Assembly (NCBI RefSeq): GCF_932526225.1 | Contig: NC_064046.1 | Location: forward strand, 6,375,306 to 6,435,305 | Length of the DNA: 60,000 nt | Source: Nematostella vectensis | Taxonomy: Eukaryota; Cnidaria; Anthozoa; Actiniaria; Edwardsiidae | Reading direction: 5' to 3' | Shown here: positions 8,601-17,500 of the stretch, in pieces | Layout: every line of letters begins with the position of its first letter | Position numbering within the stretch: the stretch's first letter is position 1 | Translations under genes and position numbers: made by a program | The notes under the pieces: model-generated | Told to the model about the DNA's origin: nothing | Seen by the model: the letters and a program-made list of their open reading frames with translations, nothing else | The model's database searches: none

Positions 8601-11281
8601 TTGAAATACTAACTGATCACAAACCCTTAATTTCAGTCCTAGGTCCAACGTCTAAACCTCCGTCTGCTAGGATTGAACGCTGGCTGTTGTACCTTCAGCA
8701 ATTCAGCTATGTGGTCAGGCACATTTCCGGAAAGGAAAATTCAGCCGACGCCCTGAGTCGTTTACCAGTTGGTCCAGTACAGACAGCTGATTCTAAAGCA
8801 ACCAGCGAGTATGTGTTTAGCACTGCAAAGGCCGCAGTACCTGTCGCCATGACCCCAAAGCATGTAGAGGTTGTTTCAGAGAAGGACCCAACCCTTATTC
8901 TGGTACGCGAAGCAATTAGAAGTGGAGACTTCACCCGCCTCACAGGTACCTTGTACAAAGCAGTGTCAAAGGAGTTGTGGATTGCCGGACAATTAGTGAT
9001 GCGTGGAAACCGAATTGTGCTACCAGAATCCCTATGGAAGCAAGCAATTATTTTAGCTCATGAGGGACACCAAGGAATGGTGCGCACAAAATCCCGCCTG
9101 CGAAGCAAACTATGGTGGCCGCAGATGGATGCACAGGCTGAACAGTTCATCAAGGCCTGCTACCCCTGCCAGCTAGTTGGACCACGTGGCAAACCGGAAC
9201 CTGTTCGATCAACAGAACTACCTGAAGAACCATGGGAGGACCTCGCCACAGATTTGACTGAGATACCTGGAGGAAACCACTTGCTGGTAGTTGTGGATAA
9301 CTACTCCAGATGGCCAGAGGTAGTACTCCTTAAGAAAACCGATGCACCACACGTCATCACGGCATTGGAGGGAATATTCAGAACACATGGCATACCATAC
9401 ACGGTTCGCAGCGACAACGGACCGCCCTTTGCCTCGAAAGAATTTGAGAATTTCTTAGAGTTCTTAGGCATAGAACATAAGAAAGGAATTCCATATTGGC
9501 CACAGAGCAGCGGCGAAGTGGAACGATGTAACAGAACAATTCTTAAAGTGATTCGGAAAGCAAACTTGCAAGGAAATGATTGGAAGAAAGCGCTTGATGA
9601 TTTCCTCTTTCAGTATCGCACAACAAACCATGCCGCAACTGGATGCTCGCCAGCCGAACTCCTAATGGGAAGGCAGCTCCGAGACAAGCTACCTAGTGTA
9701 AAGATTCCGAAGGATAGAGCGACAGAGTCAGAGTGGCAACACAAACTTAGGGACAGAGACGCTCTATCAAAACTCAGACAGAAAGAGTATGCTGATGCTA
9801 GAAGACATGCTGAGCCAAGTGGAATTGATGAAGGCGATGAAGTACTGCTGCGACAGACTCGCCGCGAGAACAAACTCTCTCCAGTTTTTGAGCCTGAAGC
9901 TTACAAGGTTTTGCAGAAGACAGGTAATGCAGTTGTACTGGAGGATTCTGATGGAAATAGGAAGATGAGGAATGTAGCACAAATGAAGAAGTTCATCAAA
10001 CCACAGGAAGCAGTCGCCGCAGACATGCTGCCTACTCCACCTGAAATCGCGCAGGAACACCAAACCGCACCTGAGACCCAGAACCAGTCCACACTTGATT
10101 GTACAGCTGAAATGCCAGCGTCTCCTGGTTCTCTAGCCAATCAGCGACCTGCGCGCACTAGGCAACAACCTGTTCGTTTTAAGGATTATGTGCTACAATA
10201 AGTTTTGTTAGTTTTATTTTTCTTTTCAGTTTTTACATACATGCGTAGGACCCCTACTATAGCTGTTATAGTTATTTAGCTCCTAGTATGGACTTTAATG
10301 CTAAGTAAGGGGGGGATGTAGTGTCCGCCGCGTTGCATTATGGATTGTTAAGGTGCGCAATGCACCATGGTAGAACACATGTTAGAGATCCGCCATCTTG
10401 TATTAAATGTGGAAGACCACGAGTCTGTTTCTTTTTGCTTTGTTCCTTGCCGAACACCACAGTCTTTATTGGCAATGTTTCACAAAAAATCGCGACTTCA
10501 ATCCACTTGTTTTACCTCTAAGAATAACAACCGATTCCAAGCTACGAACAAGCTTCAAAACCATTGCCTGGGCTACCTGTTGTGTTTCTCACAGTTTCTG
10601 CATTAACATGCAGACTGTCGACGTTTGCAACCTGTTGATATGGAAGAGAGATGGAGAAGGACAAAAGAGACAATCTTATATCTCTCTAAACTCATAAAAT
10701 TGAGATTTTTGGAAAGAAAAAAAACAACAACATCCCAACTAAGTTTATCTCATTAATTATAAATAATTCACTGGTGCGGGTGGAGGGCCTGTGCAGAAAC
10801 TGACATGACTTTTGCAAAGTACATTTGTGACGCAGTGTGGGGACAAGTCTTATAGGTAAAAACTGTCAATTCCCCCACCCCCTCGTGACAGATTCTCTTT
10901 CTAGAGTGCTCTTAACCCCCACCTTAACCCCACACTTCCCCGGGACCATAAGGGTGGGGGGTTTCAAATGACTAGTGCATTATTATACTATTAGCTTTTC
11001 ATTAGCAAGGACTTTTATTTACTGTTGTATATACTGTAAGGCTTACTGGGTTATACTTAAAACGTTCCGAAAAAGCAGAGTTATCAAATCTTTAAGCTTT
11101 CTGACTTACATCGTTTCCGTTTCATGCCGGCGTAAATTGACTCCGTTGAGTGTGTCTGTCTATGAAGTGGCACACCAGACACAGGCCTCTCTTTCTGCCA
11201 TTCCTCAAGTTTTCTCAGTTGTTCTTTGGGAGGCTTTGCTCCACTAACGTTGCTCTTATAACTCCATCCGAAGGTCGCCAT
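2693..11281 (-). CDS. RRM plus GYF domain RNA-binding protein, 3' end not found
   Basis: Eight exons join in one frame of 190 codons: 11281-11110 (ATG in AAGATGGCG context), 5568-5515, 4701-4652, 4139-4070, 3734-3697, 3624-3574, 3088-3002 and 2740-2693. All have AG acceptors and GT donors, and all phases agree. Residues 1-60 are a basic leader (SNVSGAKPPKEQLRKLEEWQ). Residues about 62-145 form one RRM: RNP2 VFVGNL, helix LAEYFSVFGEIEGL, RNP1 RGFAFITF, and final strand LDGRQITI. Residues about 160-190 start a GYF domain (WEYKWHDKPDAE, then VFGPYETSLMLEW), which in known proteins binds proline-rich ligands of spliceosomal or translational factors. The role is therefore probably RNA processing, by inference. 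Intron 1 carries an antisense LTR retrotransposon. The remaining GYF residues and the stop were not located. I do not recognise a named orthologue. Confidence 0.8.
2780..2935. repeat. ATC/CAT-rich degenerate microsatellite
   Basis: Runs of CATCATCATC and ACTATAATC words without a fixed long unit. Position 2780 lies within the intron between the RRM-GYF exons at 2740-2693 and 3088-3002. Confidence 0.8.
3417..3438. repeat. Poly-C tract
   Basis: Uninterrupted run of about 20 cytosines followed by a short CA run and an A run, inside the intron between the exons at 3624-3574 and 3088-3002. Its length may be uncertain in the assembly. Confidence 0.85.
4948..5152 (+). repeat. Dispersed ~200-bp GGCCAATC family, copy A
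   Basis: Begins GAAGGCCAATC, then TTTTATGCTCCCGC, ATCCATTTCCATCA, GGTTATTTTGAAGTTTTCTTG and a final TAGTAAACAATAA. The same words in the same order recur at 14593-14812, 20196-20405 and, inverted, 53245-53445. This looks like a SINE or MITE family. No pol III boxes or terminal repeats were verified. Confidence 0.7.
5153..5514. other. Intron of the RRM-GYF gene, no feature seen
   Basis: AT-rich intron sequence between the exons at 5568-5515 and 4701-4652. No exon or repeat was recognised. Confidence 0.5.
5936..6080 (+). repeat. 5' LTR
   Basis: 145 bp, TG...CA ends, near-identical to the 3' LTR except at two A/C positions close to its right end (GACGAAAACC here, GCCGAACACC there). It contains CGCCATCTTG, the reverse complement of a YY1-like AAGATGGCG word that could act in transcription (inference). 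A candidate primer-binding site follows at 6082-6100 (TCTGGCGACGAGGATGGGA); the tRNA was not identified. Confidence 0.93.
6155..10201 (+). CDS. gag-pol: Gag-Pol polyprotein of Ty3/gypsy-like retrotransposon
   Basis: One uninterrupted ATG-started frame of 1348 residues with no gag/pol frameshift. In order: Gag core; two CCHC/CCHC-like knuckles (from about residue 206, CHCCNKQGHKAADC, and about 227, CEKCGKIGHFKVCC); aspartic protease (DSGAS, about 313); reverse transcriptase (MHDDILIV, about 604, in place of the usual YxDD); RNase H (TDASPVGL, about 752); and an integrase with an HHCC finger (HEGHQG...CYPCQ) and DDE residues (VVVDNYSRW about 1045, SDNGPPF about 1086, SSGEVER about 1120). The product packages, reverse-transcribes and integrates the element. 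No envelope frame follows. The intact coding sequence suggests it was active recently. Confidence 0.96.
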   Translation: MAVCLSGLPTPKAFDCIGEPATLEQRWTIWKSEFELYCTASGIKDSKQQRAILLHLAGAGIREIFHAFTAEQQGEDYKTAMDSLTQHFKLKKNVPMARQAFLTAVPKPGERIHQFAIRLQTLCEHCEYNDQKDSQIRDRILTFILDKPLKAKLFREEGLTLSKLLEIVNTYHDKEALVLVPDQGGVNQLRVQQKPDSAGPKFDGRCHCCNKQGHKAADCRCSQNHQCEKCGKIGHFKVCCKSKQTSGKAKSASGPKSKGRKPSHVRQVEAVDVQETDSEEEEDVFNVFCTHTESPPGTMEISIGGVIQNVIIDSGASCNLMSERTFNDLSKGDIVLKPSSKQIFAYSSSDALNLKGSCMLNVHVPETNVDKRAKFFIVSGKASTLLGRELSEALGILKVGVQVNSCSSDFSAINTQLNSKAALKAKFPNVFHGLGKLKGFKLKLHIDQNIKPVAQPLRRIPFSRRQKVADKLEELEKLGVVEKVNSPTSWINPLVAVEKPNGDVRICLDMRQANQAILRERHPVPTMQETLQEISDAKIFTKLDLNMAFHQIELSPESRDITTFAAPTGLYRYCRLLFGVNMATEKFQNLIWQVLKDCPGAFNMHDDILIVGRNQKEHDENLERAVQKLQDSGLTLNYEKCVVGASSMDFMGDTISADGLKLSDKRVEAIVEAPAPTNQSEVRSFLGSAQFCAKFIPQFATISAPLWDLTSKNAKWKWGTKEAESFAQIKHLLTCAPVMSYFTQGAQTRIITDASPVGLGAILEQRQPGDGQFRPVYYASRKLSKVEQRYSQFEREALAVKWACEKFHMFLYGTHFEILTDHKPLISVLGPTSKPPSARIERWLLYLQQFSYVVRHISGKENSADALSRLPVGPVQTADSKATSEYVFSTAKAAVPVAMTPKHVEVVSEKDPTLILVREAIRSGDFTRLTGTLYKAVSKELWIAGQLVMRGNRIVLPESLWKQAIILAHEGHQGMVRTKSRLRSKLWWPQMDAQAEQFIKACYPCQLVGPRGKPEPVRSTELPEEPWEDLATDLTEIPGGNHLLVVVDNYSRWPEVVLLKKTDAPHVITALEGIFRTHGIPYTVRSDNGPPFASKEFENFLEFLGIEHKKGIPYWPQSSGEVERCNRTILKVIRKANLQGNDWKKALDDFLFQYRTTNHAATGCSPAELLMGRQLRDKLPSVKIPKDRATESEWQHKLRDRDALSKLRQKEYADARRHAEPSGIDEGDEVLLRQTRRENKLSPVFEPEAYKVLQKTGNAVVLEDSDGNRKMRNVAQMKKFIKPQEAVAADMLPTPPEIAQEHQTAPETQNQSTLDCTAEMPASPGSLANQRPARTRQQPVRFKDYVLQ
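10307..10316 (+). other. Polypurine tract
   Basis: AAGGGGGGGA directly abuts the 3' LTR start, the expected position of the plus-strand priming tract of an LTR retrotransposon. Confidence 0.85.
10317..10461 (+). repeat. 3' LTR
   Basis: 145 bp, second copy of the LTR, immediately followed by the right target-site copy GTCTT at 10462-10466. Confidence 0.93.
10583..11109. other. Intron 1 remainder of the RRM-GYF gene
   Basis: No exon, transposon end or structured repeat was recognised. Only short C-rich and A-rich runs are seen. Confidence 0.5.
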
Positions 11282-11801
11282 CTTGAATCCTGAGCCCATA
11301 ATACTAGTCAGCGGTATCGCGCTTTTCAAAATGCGCGCTCAGACGATTCCAAACATTGAAATCATTGCAAGAAAATCGAAGGTAGGAGGCCTCAGCTTTT
11401 CGTATTTATTTTCAAAATATTTGCTTATTATCCATAATAGACTTTTGACAGTGAAATCAACTGTCGTTGGTAATCGTTTGGTTCACAGGAATTCTGTTGC
11501 AATCGTCTATTTGTTTGAATGGCTGCAAATCGTCGATGTCATATCAAATTTTGCACTGAGAGTGTTATCACCTTTGAACGTTGACAGTTGGAAATTCGAG
11601 AGGAACACATGACGAATAAGGAGGGCAGACTCAAAATAATGGCGCTTTAACGTATTCGGAAGGATTCGAGCAATTATATTATGCATTATGCTCGAGCAGT
11701 TACAGTGCGGTTAATGTTGGCCACAGTTTGATGAATATCTGAGATCGTTTCTCAAGATAATTGTCGCGTAGGCTTTGATTGAGCAGAAACTAGTATAGAA
11801 A
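11282..11801. promoter_or_regulatory. Shared divergent promoter region (RRM-GYF gene and PIK3C2)
   Basis: The two start codons face away from each other with 520 bp between them, so this interval must hold both 5' UTRs and probably a bidirectional promoter. The minus-strand ATG is embedded in AAGATGGCG, a YY1-like word common at metazoan 5' ends. No clear TATA box was picked. Transcription starts are not visible from sequence alone. Confidence 0.55.
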
Positions 11802-14555
11802 ATGGAGCCGTTACGTGTCAAACTTGATGATTTAATGAGCTTTAATGACGAGGAAGAGAAGAAGTCATCCGCAAATTCTAGAGTTTCTTGGCTATCTGTA
11901 CTTTCCTCTGAGTTTGAAGAACCCCCGAGGGGCAGTGACAACGATCTTGGCAATGAGCTATCTAAACCAGACTTTTCTTTACCTGATATCACCGGAGCAA
12001 ACTACGGGTATCAAGGCCAAGCTAGTGATAACAGACATGGGGTTGACTATGGTGCTAGTTCTCGACCTGGTGCAAGCTTAGAGCCAATGACAGTGTTTGG
12101 CTTGTTTGCTCAAAAATCTGACAGTCAAAGTAAGAGACGAATAAGTGATCCAGGAAGCTCTGTAGAGCCACAGCCTTGCCAGCCAAGCCTTTCTCAGCAC
12201 TCTCTTTCACAATATGACATGTCAGAGACACTGTCTGTTGCCAAGGCATTTGGATTTGAGGGGACAAATCCTTTTGTCTCCATGGAAACAACCAACTCAA
12301 TGGGTGAACCTAGAGCTTCTAATGTCCCACCTCCAGTTCCACCCAAAACAAGGAAATACTTTGATGGACAGCAAAATAAAGAGACTGATCCTAAGAAAGA
12401 GGTGTATACTTCCACACTTCAAGTCATTCTAAGTAAATCAGAGGAGGCAGAGAAATTCAGAGAAAATGAAGGTCTGAAGCGCACGGATAGTATGAGTTCA
12501 ACAGATTCCTTCCACCCCTATGGGTCTATTTCCCTCAGGCGCAATTTATCAAACAGATCTCTAGCAAGTCCTGGCCCCCAGTGTGAAAGCAGTCACACTA
12601 CTCCTTTAAAAAAGATTGATACTACTGATAGGGAACCAGAATCTGCTAATTTTGAAAAGTGGAATGACTTCACAGACCTTCAAGTAGCCTTACCAGATTT
12701 AGACAAAGAGGAAAAAGAGTTTTTTGGCCATGCAATATCACAGACAAAGTCCATACCTCAACCTAAAAAAAAGAGTGAAACTCATCGTTACTCAATCCAT
12801 GATAGTTCTGCAAAATCTTTGCCTCGTAGACCTAGAATCGAGGACTCTAAACCAGAGATGTTCCTAGGGGGTGGGTTATTTGAGGTTGCTAAGGAACGTG
12901 ATGCTGAGGTGATTGCATTTGGTGAGATGCTGTCAGAAGTGCGGAGTAACTTTCACTGGTATGAGTCTAGCAACCGAGGATATGTTTTGAGTCCAGCTCT
13001 ACCATCAAGGTTTGGGAAAACCATCTGTAACAGGGAAACAGAAGTAGTTGTTGTTATTTTTACAGAAGGGCGAAGAGATACATTTCGTTTCGCAATTGAC
13101 ACATGGGCCTCAGTGAAAGAGGTCCTTGAACTAACTCTAAGCTGTTTGTCAAATTCTGATGTAAACATAGAGCATGCCTCCACTACACACATTTTGAAGA
13201 TATGCGGGAGATCAGAGTATCTGGAGGCACAGAGGAAACTGGTTGAATATGAATACATTCAGGAGTGTTTGAAATTCCAGAAAGAGGTTCAATTTGTGTT
13301 ATTAGAGAATGACAAAGTGTCCAGGCTTCTAGCTAGGACAGCATCAGATGATGAAATAGATCTGGTACCAAGAAGCTATAAAGACTTTTTTAATTTATCA
13401 CACACCACAGCAGTTTCCCAGTATGGTCTGACAGTTTTGGTAGAATCGTTTACTGAGGAAACATCACGACTTTTGCAGGAAGCTACAAGTCTGGTCAACC
13501 CCAAGTTTGAACCAAGTCCCATAATTCAACTGACAAAGGCTATTTGTTCTACTCTAGCATCCATTGAGACTGCTGATATCCATGTTGCAGTTGATGCTCT
13601 TAACCTCTTTCATGAAGTCAATAAGAACAGTGCAGTCCTGAATGTTACAATCTTGAAAAATTTACTCTCCAACTTGAAAGATTCAGTGTTCCTTCTGATA
13701 GAAATGTACTGTGATGCATTTGATACTGAGTTCGCCTCCAGACAGATTTCAAGACCAGGTCTTTCTGGGACATTAGACGTCAGTTCTATGACTGACAAGC
13801 TAAAGGTCCATATTTCCTCTGCACATAGAATTCCACTCTATTGGAAACAGGACTTTGAGAATTTTTCTGTAGATGGTGGGGTGTACTATGGTGGTTGCTT
13901 GCTCTGCCCAATTGAAACAACAACCCAGAGTAAGTTAACACGCAAGTTTTCCGAGCTTCTCCAATGGGGTGATTGGCTTAAGTTTGACATACCTGTCAAG
14001 AGGTTGCCACGTGAGTCACGCCTCTGCCTCACCCTCTACGGAACCAAACCCTCCTCTAAAGGAAACCCAAGCGCAAGGTCAGCTCTAGGCTGGGTGGCCC
14101 TGCAGCTTTTTAACTTTAATGGTGTACTGTTGACTGGTACACAAATTCTTGGACTCTGGCCAGATTCCAAGGCAAACCCTGTTGGTTCCTGCACATCGAA
14201 CCTTCTACACCCCAACAGTGTCTTACTCCTGGTAACATTTGAGAGATACCTATCAGAAATTGTATTCCCTGACTGCAGTGATTTCCCCGGTTTTGATGAT
14301 ATGGACCACTGCATCCCTGAGGCAGACTATGGCCTGTTTGAAGAGATCCTTATGAAGGATTTATTCAATGAGTTGAAGCCAAATGAGAGGAGTATTCTGT
14401 GGGAGCATAGGTTTTATTGTCGTAGTGTACCGCGGGCATTGCCTCTGGTCCTGTCTTCAGCTCCATCATGGGATATCCAGTCCTTGCCAGAGATCTACAA
14501 GCTTCTACATACATGGTCACCGATGAGTCCAGTGGATGCCATGGAACTTCTCAAG
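11802..14555 (+). CDS. PIK3C2: PIK3C2 exon 1: N-terminal region, Ras-binding domain, C2, start of helical domain
   Basis: A single 918-codon exon ending CTCAAG before GTGAGG (phase 0). Residues 1-340 are Ser-rich and probably disordered, with PPPVPPKTR near residue 175 as a possible SH3 ligand. The Ras-binding domain starts around residue 410 ([20 protein letters not shown]). The PI3K-type C2 starts around 667 ([15 protein letters not shown]). The helical domain begins around 845 ([19 protein letters not shown]). In family members the N-terminus binds clathrin; no clear clathrin box was picked here. Confidence 0.93.
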
Positions 14556-17500
14556 GTGAGGCTTTGCAGATATAAGCAGTCGACCCCTTAACGAAGGCCA
14601 ATCGCTCCGCCATTTTATGCTCCCGCTCAATGCAGAGTCACAAAGAGAATCCATTTCCATCAATTAATTCGAGCAAGTGACCGAGAAATATTCAATCAAA
14701 TAGCATTAATAAACTATCAGTCTTTAATCGTGGATGGCTTTTTTTAATTTTACTTGCAAATAAATCGTTTATATTTTCAGTTGTAAACAATAACAAATGA
14801 GAAGTTGATAACACTCTTTAACTCCGCCAACATCTTTAAACATACTTGTATATCCAGCCTAAATAATGATCCTTTTTGTTTACTTCAAATGTAGTAAAGA
14901 TTTAATGACATATGTATATAGGTAACTTATTGTATAGTTCAAAGGGGTATCTTTTAGCAGGCGACTTCAGGCCATATTCCTTGTTTTTTCTCAGGAAAAC
15001 CGTCCCATTACTCTTACCATATCACTGACCCTCAGACATTATATTCCAGGTAAACTTCCCAGACCGCCATGTGCGATCCATGGCCGTGCGATGGATGGCA
15101 AACTTTAGTGATGACGAGCTATGTGACTACCTGCCTCAGCTTGTCCAGGCATTAAAGTATGAAATCTACCATGATTCCGCCCTTACTCGCTTCCTGGTCA
15201 GGAGAGCGCTTGGTAATGTGCGTCTCATGCACCTGCTCTTTTGGTTCTTGAAGGACAAAATCAGCGAGCCCCAGTTTGGCCAGAGATTCCAGGTAAAGTA
15301 ATTTCTGAGGTTTTGGCGTATTACAGTAGTTGTTGCACTGATTTATCGTAACTAATGCCTTTCAGAGAAATGAATGTGTTTGAGCTGTTCTGTTGATTCA
15401 GTTGGGGCAAAATAAGCACTTCGTCAATAACTTTTCTAATGAAATTTGACTTAGTCAAAATATCGTATAAGCCCTCTTTTGCCTTTTCAAGCTTTATTGC
15501 GTCACAGGGAGGAAAGCTTAATGGAGAGGGAGTCTTTATGGAGGGAGGGGGATTATTACAAAACCCGAATTTTCACCATACGCCCGCCTTATTGTACCAG
15601 GCTCGAATGGAGGTTGTTAAAAAAAAGAAACCACGAGACAGCTGTTTTAATGGCATGTTTTGATCGTGAGCTGAGGGGGTAGTGGGGAGAACGGGGCTTA
15701 TTTGAAAATTACGGCTCTAGAGATACAGCGGAGGCGAGCCATATGATACTTTGAATAACACTTTAGTAAATCTCGCGATACTGGAGGAGTGAGCCATATG
15801 ATACAAAGTACCAGTACCAGTATCTACTAACTATGGTGTAAGCTAGTACCAACACCTGTATTTTCAACCCCGCTTTTGTAGAATTGTTTACCATCTCTCA
15901 ATAAACATTACCCATATAAATTTCACTTCCATTTAAACGTTCCTTTTTTTGCGACCCACTGTCCGTGTTGACTTAATTTTATAACCAACTGTCCGTCTTT
16001 ACATGTTATTACGACCGCTTTCCTTCTTAACTTGTTTTTACGACCCGCTTTCCGTGTTTACTTGCTTTTACGACACGCTGTCCATGTTTACTTGTTTTTA
16101 CGACCTGCTTTCCGTGTTTACTTGCTTTTACGACCCGCTGTCGTTGTTTACTTTAGGGACGGCCCATTTAAAAATTGATTGGGGGGGGGGGGGGGGGGGG
16201 GGGTGGGGTGGAGAGAAGGTTTCCGGGGGCGTCAATTTGTTTTTTCGCGGGTGCGTTCTGGTAATTCTAAGCCTCTCACTAAAGCAGCGTCTTAAAACTG
16301 TAGCTGGGCCTAAGAGTACCCAGCTAGTACCCAGTACCCATGGCTTTCTGTCGCGACACTGTCTGGTTTTCGTCCAGAGGGAAGCTAGGGAAGTGCACAA
16401 AGCTAGACTCTGATTGGCTCAGAAGGGTTTTACTGACGGAACAGAAAACCAAAACAAATCGTGTTTTGAAACCGCGGGTCGCGATACAACGGATTCGACA
16501 GTAATATAAATAACATAATATCGAAGCTCGATTTGTTTAAAAAAATTGCTTTTGATGTCTTGATTAATTTGTTTGTATCAAATTGCAATTTTTTTTAATA
16601 AAAGGAACATCTATTTTTAAGTTTTTATTTATTTTATTATGTTATATCTTAGTAAGCGCTCAAATCGTAAAAAAAATATATTATTACAATAAAGAGTAAC
16701 CATCCTACCCTGGGTCTATGTGTTTTGTAGATATTTCGCTGGAATACGATATAATATAATACAGCATTCTTATCTTTATCTATAAAACAACAGGACGAGA
16801 TATCGAGCAATAATTATCGAAAACGAAAAGGTCGTTTTGTTTTGAAAACATCTTCTTAATTCCACTCTTAACCGGAACTCCGACGCAACCTGCTGATAAT
16901 AACTTTTTCTTCCTTTTCGAGAAATGATTAGCCGAGAACAAAAGGTCGTTTTCTTTGGAAAACATCTTAACCGGATCTCCCTCACAAGCTGCTGATAACA
17001 ATGTTTCTTCATCGTTTTCATTACTTTACTGTTTCTTCGTTATATGGAGTGTCGTTAAAGCTAACGACTCTTCATATTCTCGAAATGGCATTTTATATGC
17101 CTCTGTGTAAACTGAGTTGGCTCTTTTTTGGAGCAAAAAAAAATAAAAAAAAAAATATAACAGAAATGTTTACGGACTAACAGCTAAAGACGCTCTGTTT
17201 TAATTTTTGAAGCTAATATGTTTTACATGGCTACGCACTTCAGCTGGCCACTTTGAAGGGCCACCTTGGATACGAGAAAAGGCAGTTTAGATTCTCTCTT
17301 AGCCAAGTGCGGTAGACAAGTAGCCCAGTGCCTCTCGACCCCCTGGGTTGAGGATTGTGCCAGTCATAAATGGTTACCCACACCTGATTGGGTAACTTTC
17401 TTAAAACGTTTTTTGGTGGCCACGATAGCGCGAGTGACACTGTAATTAGCATTTTTAATTGCCGCAAGCTATACTATTAAAACCTACCCTTGCATCAATC

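Larger units (their letters stand above)
5936..10461 (+). mobile_element. Ty3/gypsy-like LTR retrotransposon, complete
   Basis: A 4526-bp element with two 145-bp LTRs (5936-6080, 10317-10461), each starting TGTAGTGTCC and ending ACCACA. The LTRs differ at two positions by eye. It is flanked by a perfect 5-bp target duplication, GTCTT (5931-5935 and 10462-10466). A single gag-pol frame, a candidate primer-binding region and a polypurine tract are all present. The intact frame and near-identical LTRs indicate a recent insertion. It lies in intron 1 of the minus-strand RRM-GYF gene, in the opposite orientation. Confidence 0.95.
5752..10580. repeat. Foldback (inverted-repeat) element split by the LTR retrotransposon
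   Basis: The left arm (5752-5863) begins CAGGTAGCCCAGGCAATGG and runs to CATTGCCAATAAA. The right arm (10466-10580) is its near-complete reverse complement, ending CCATTGCCTGGGCTACCTG. Without the LTR element and one target copy, the pieces make a hairpin element of about 300 bp. Its centre holds a short perfect stem, AATAAAGAC-TGTG-GTCTTTATT, and the retrotransposon entered in that stem. It is probably a non-autonomous DNA transposon (inference). Confidence 0.75.

Noticed and set aside
16003-16413. Cysteine/phenylalanine-rich peptide repeat gene
   Set aside because: It is produced by a 30-bp tandem repeat and a poly-G run.
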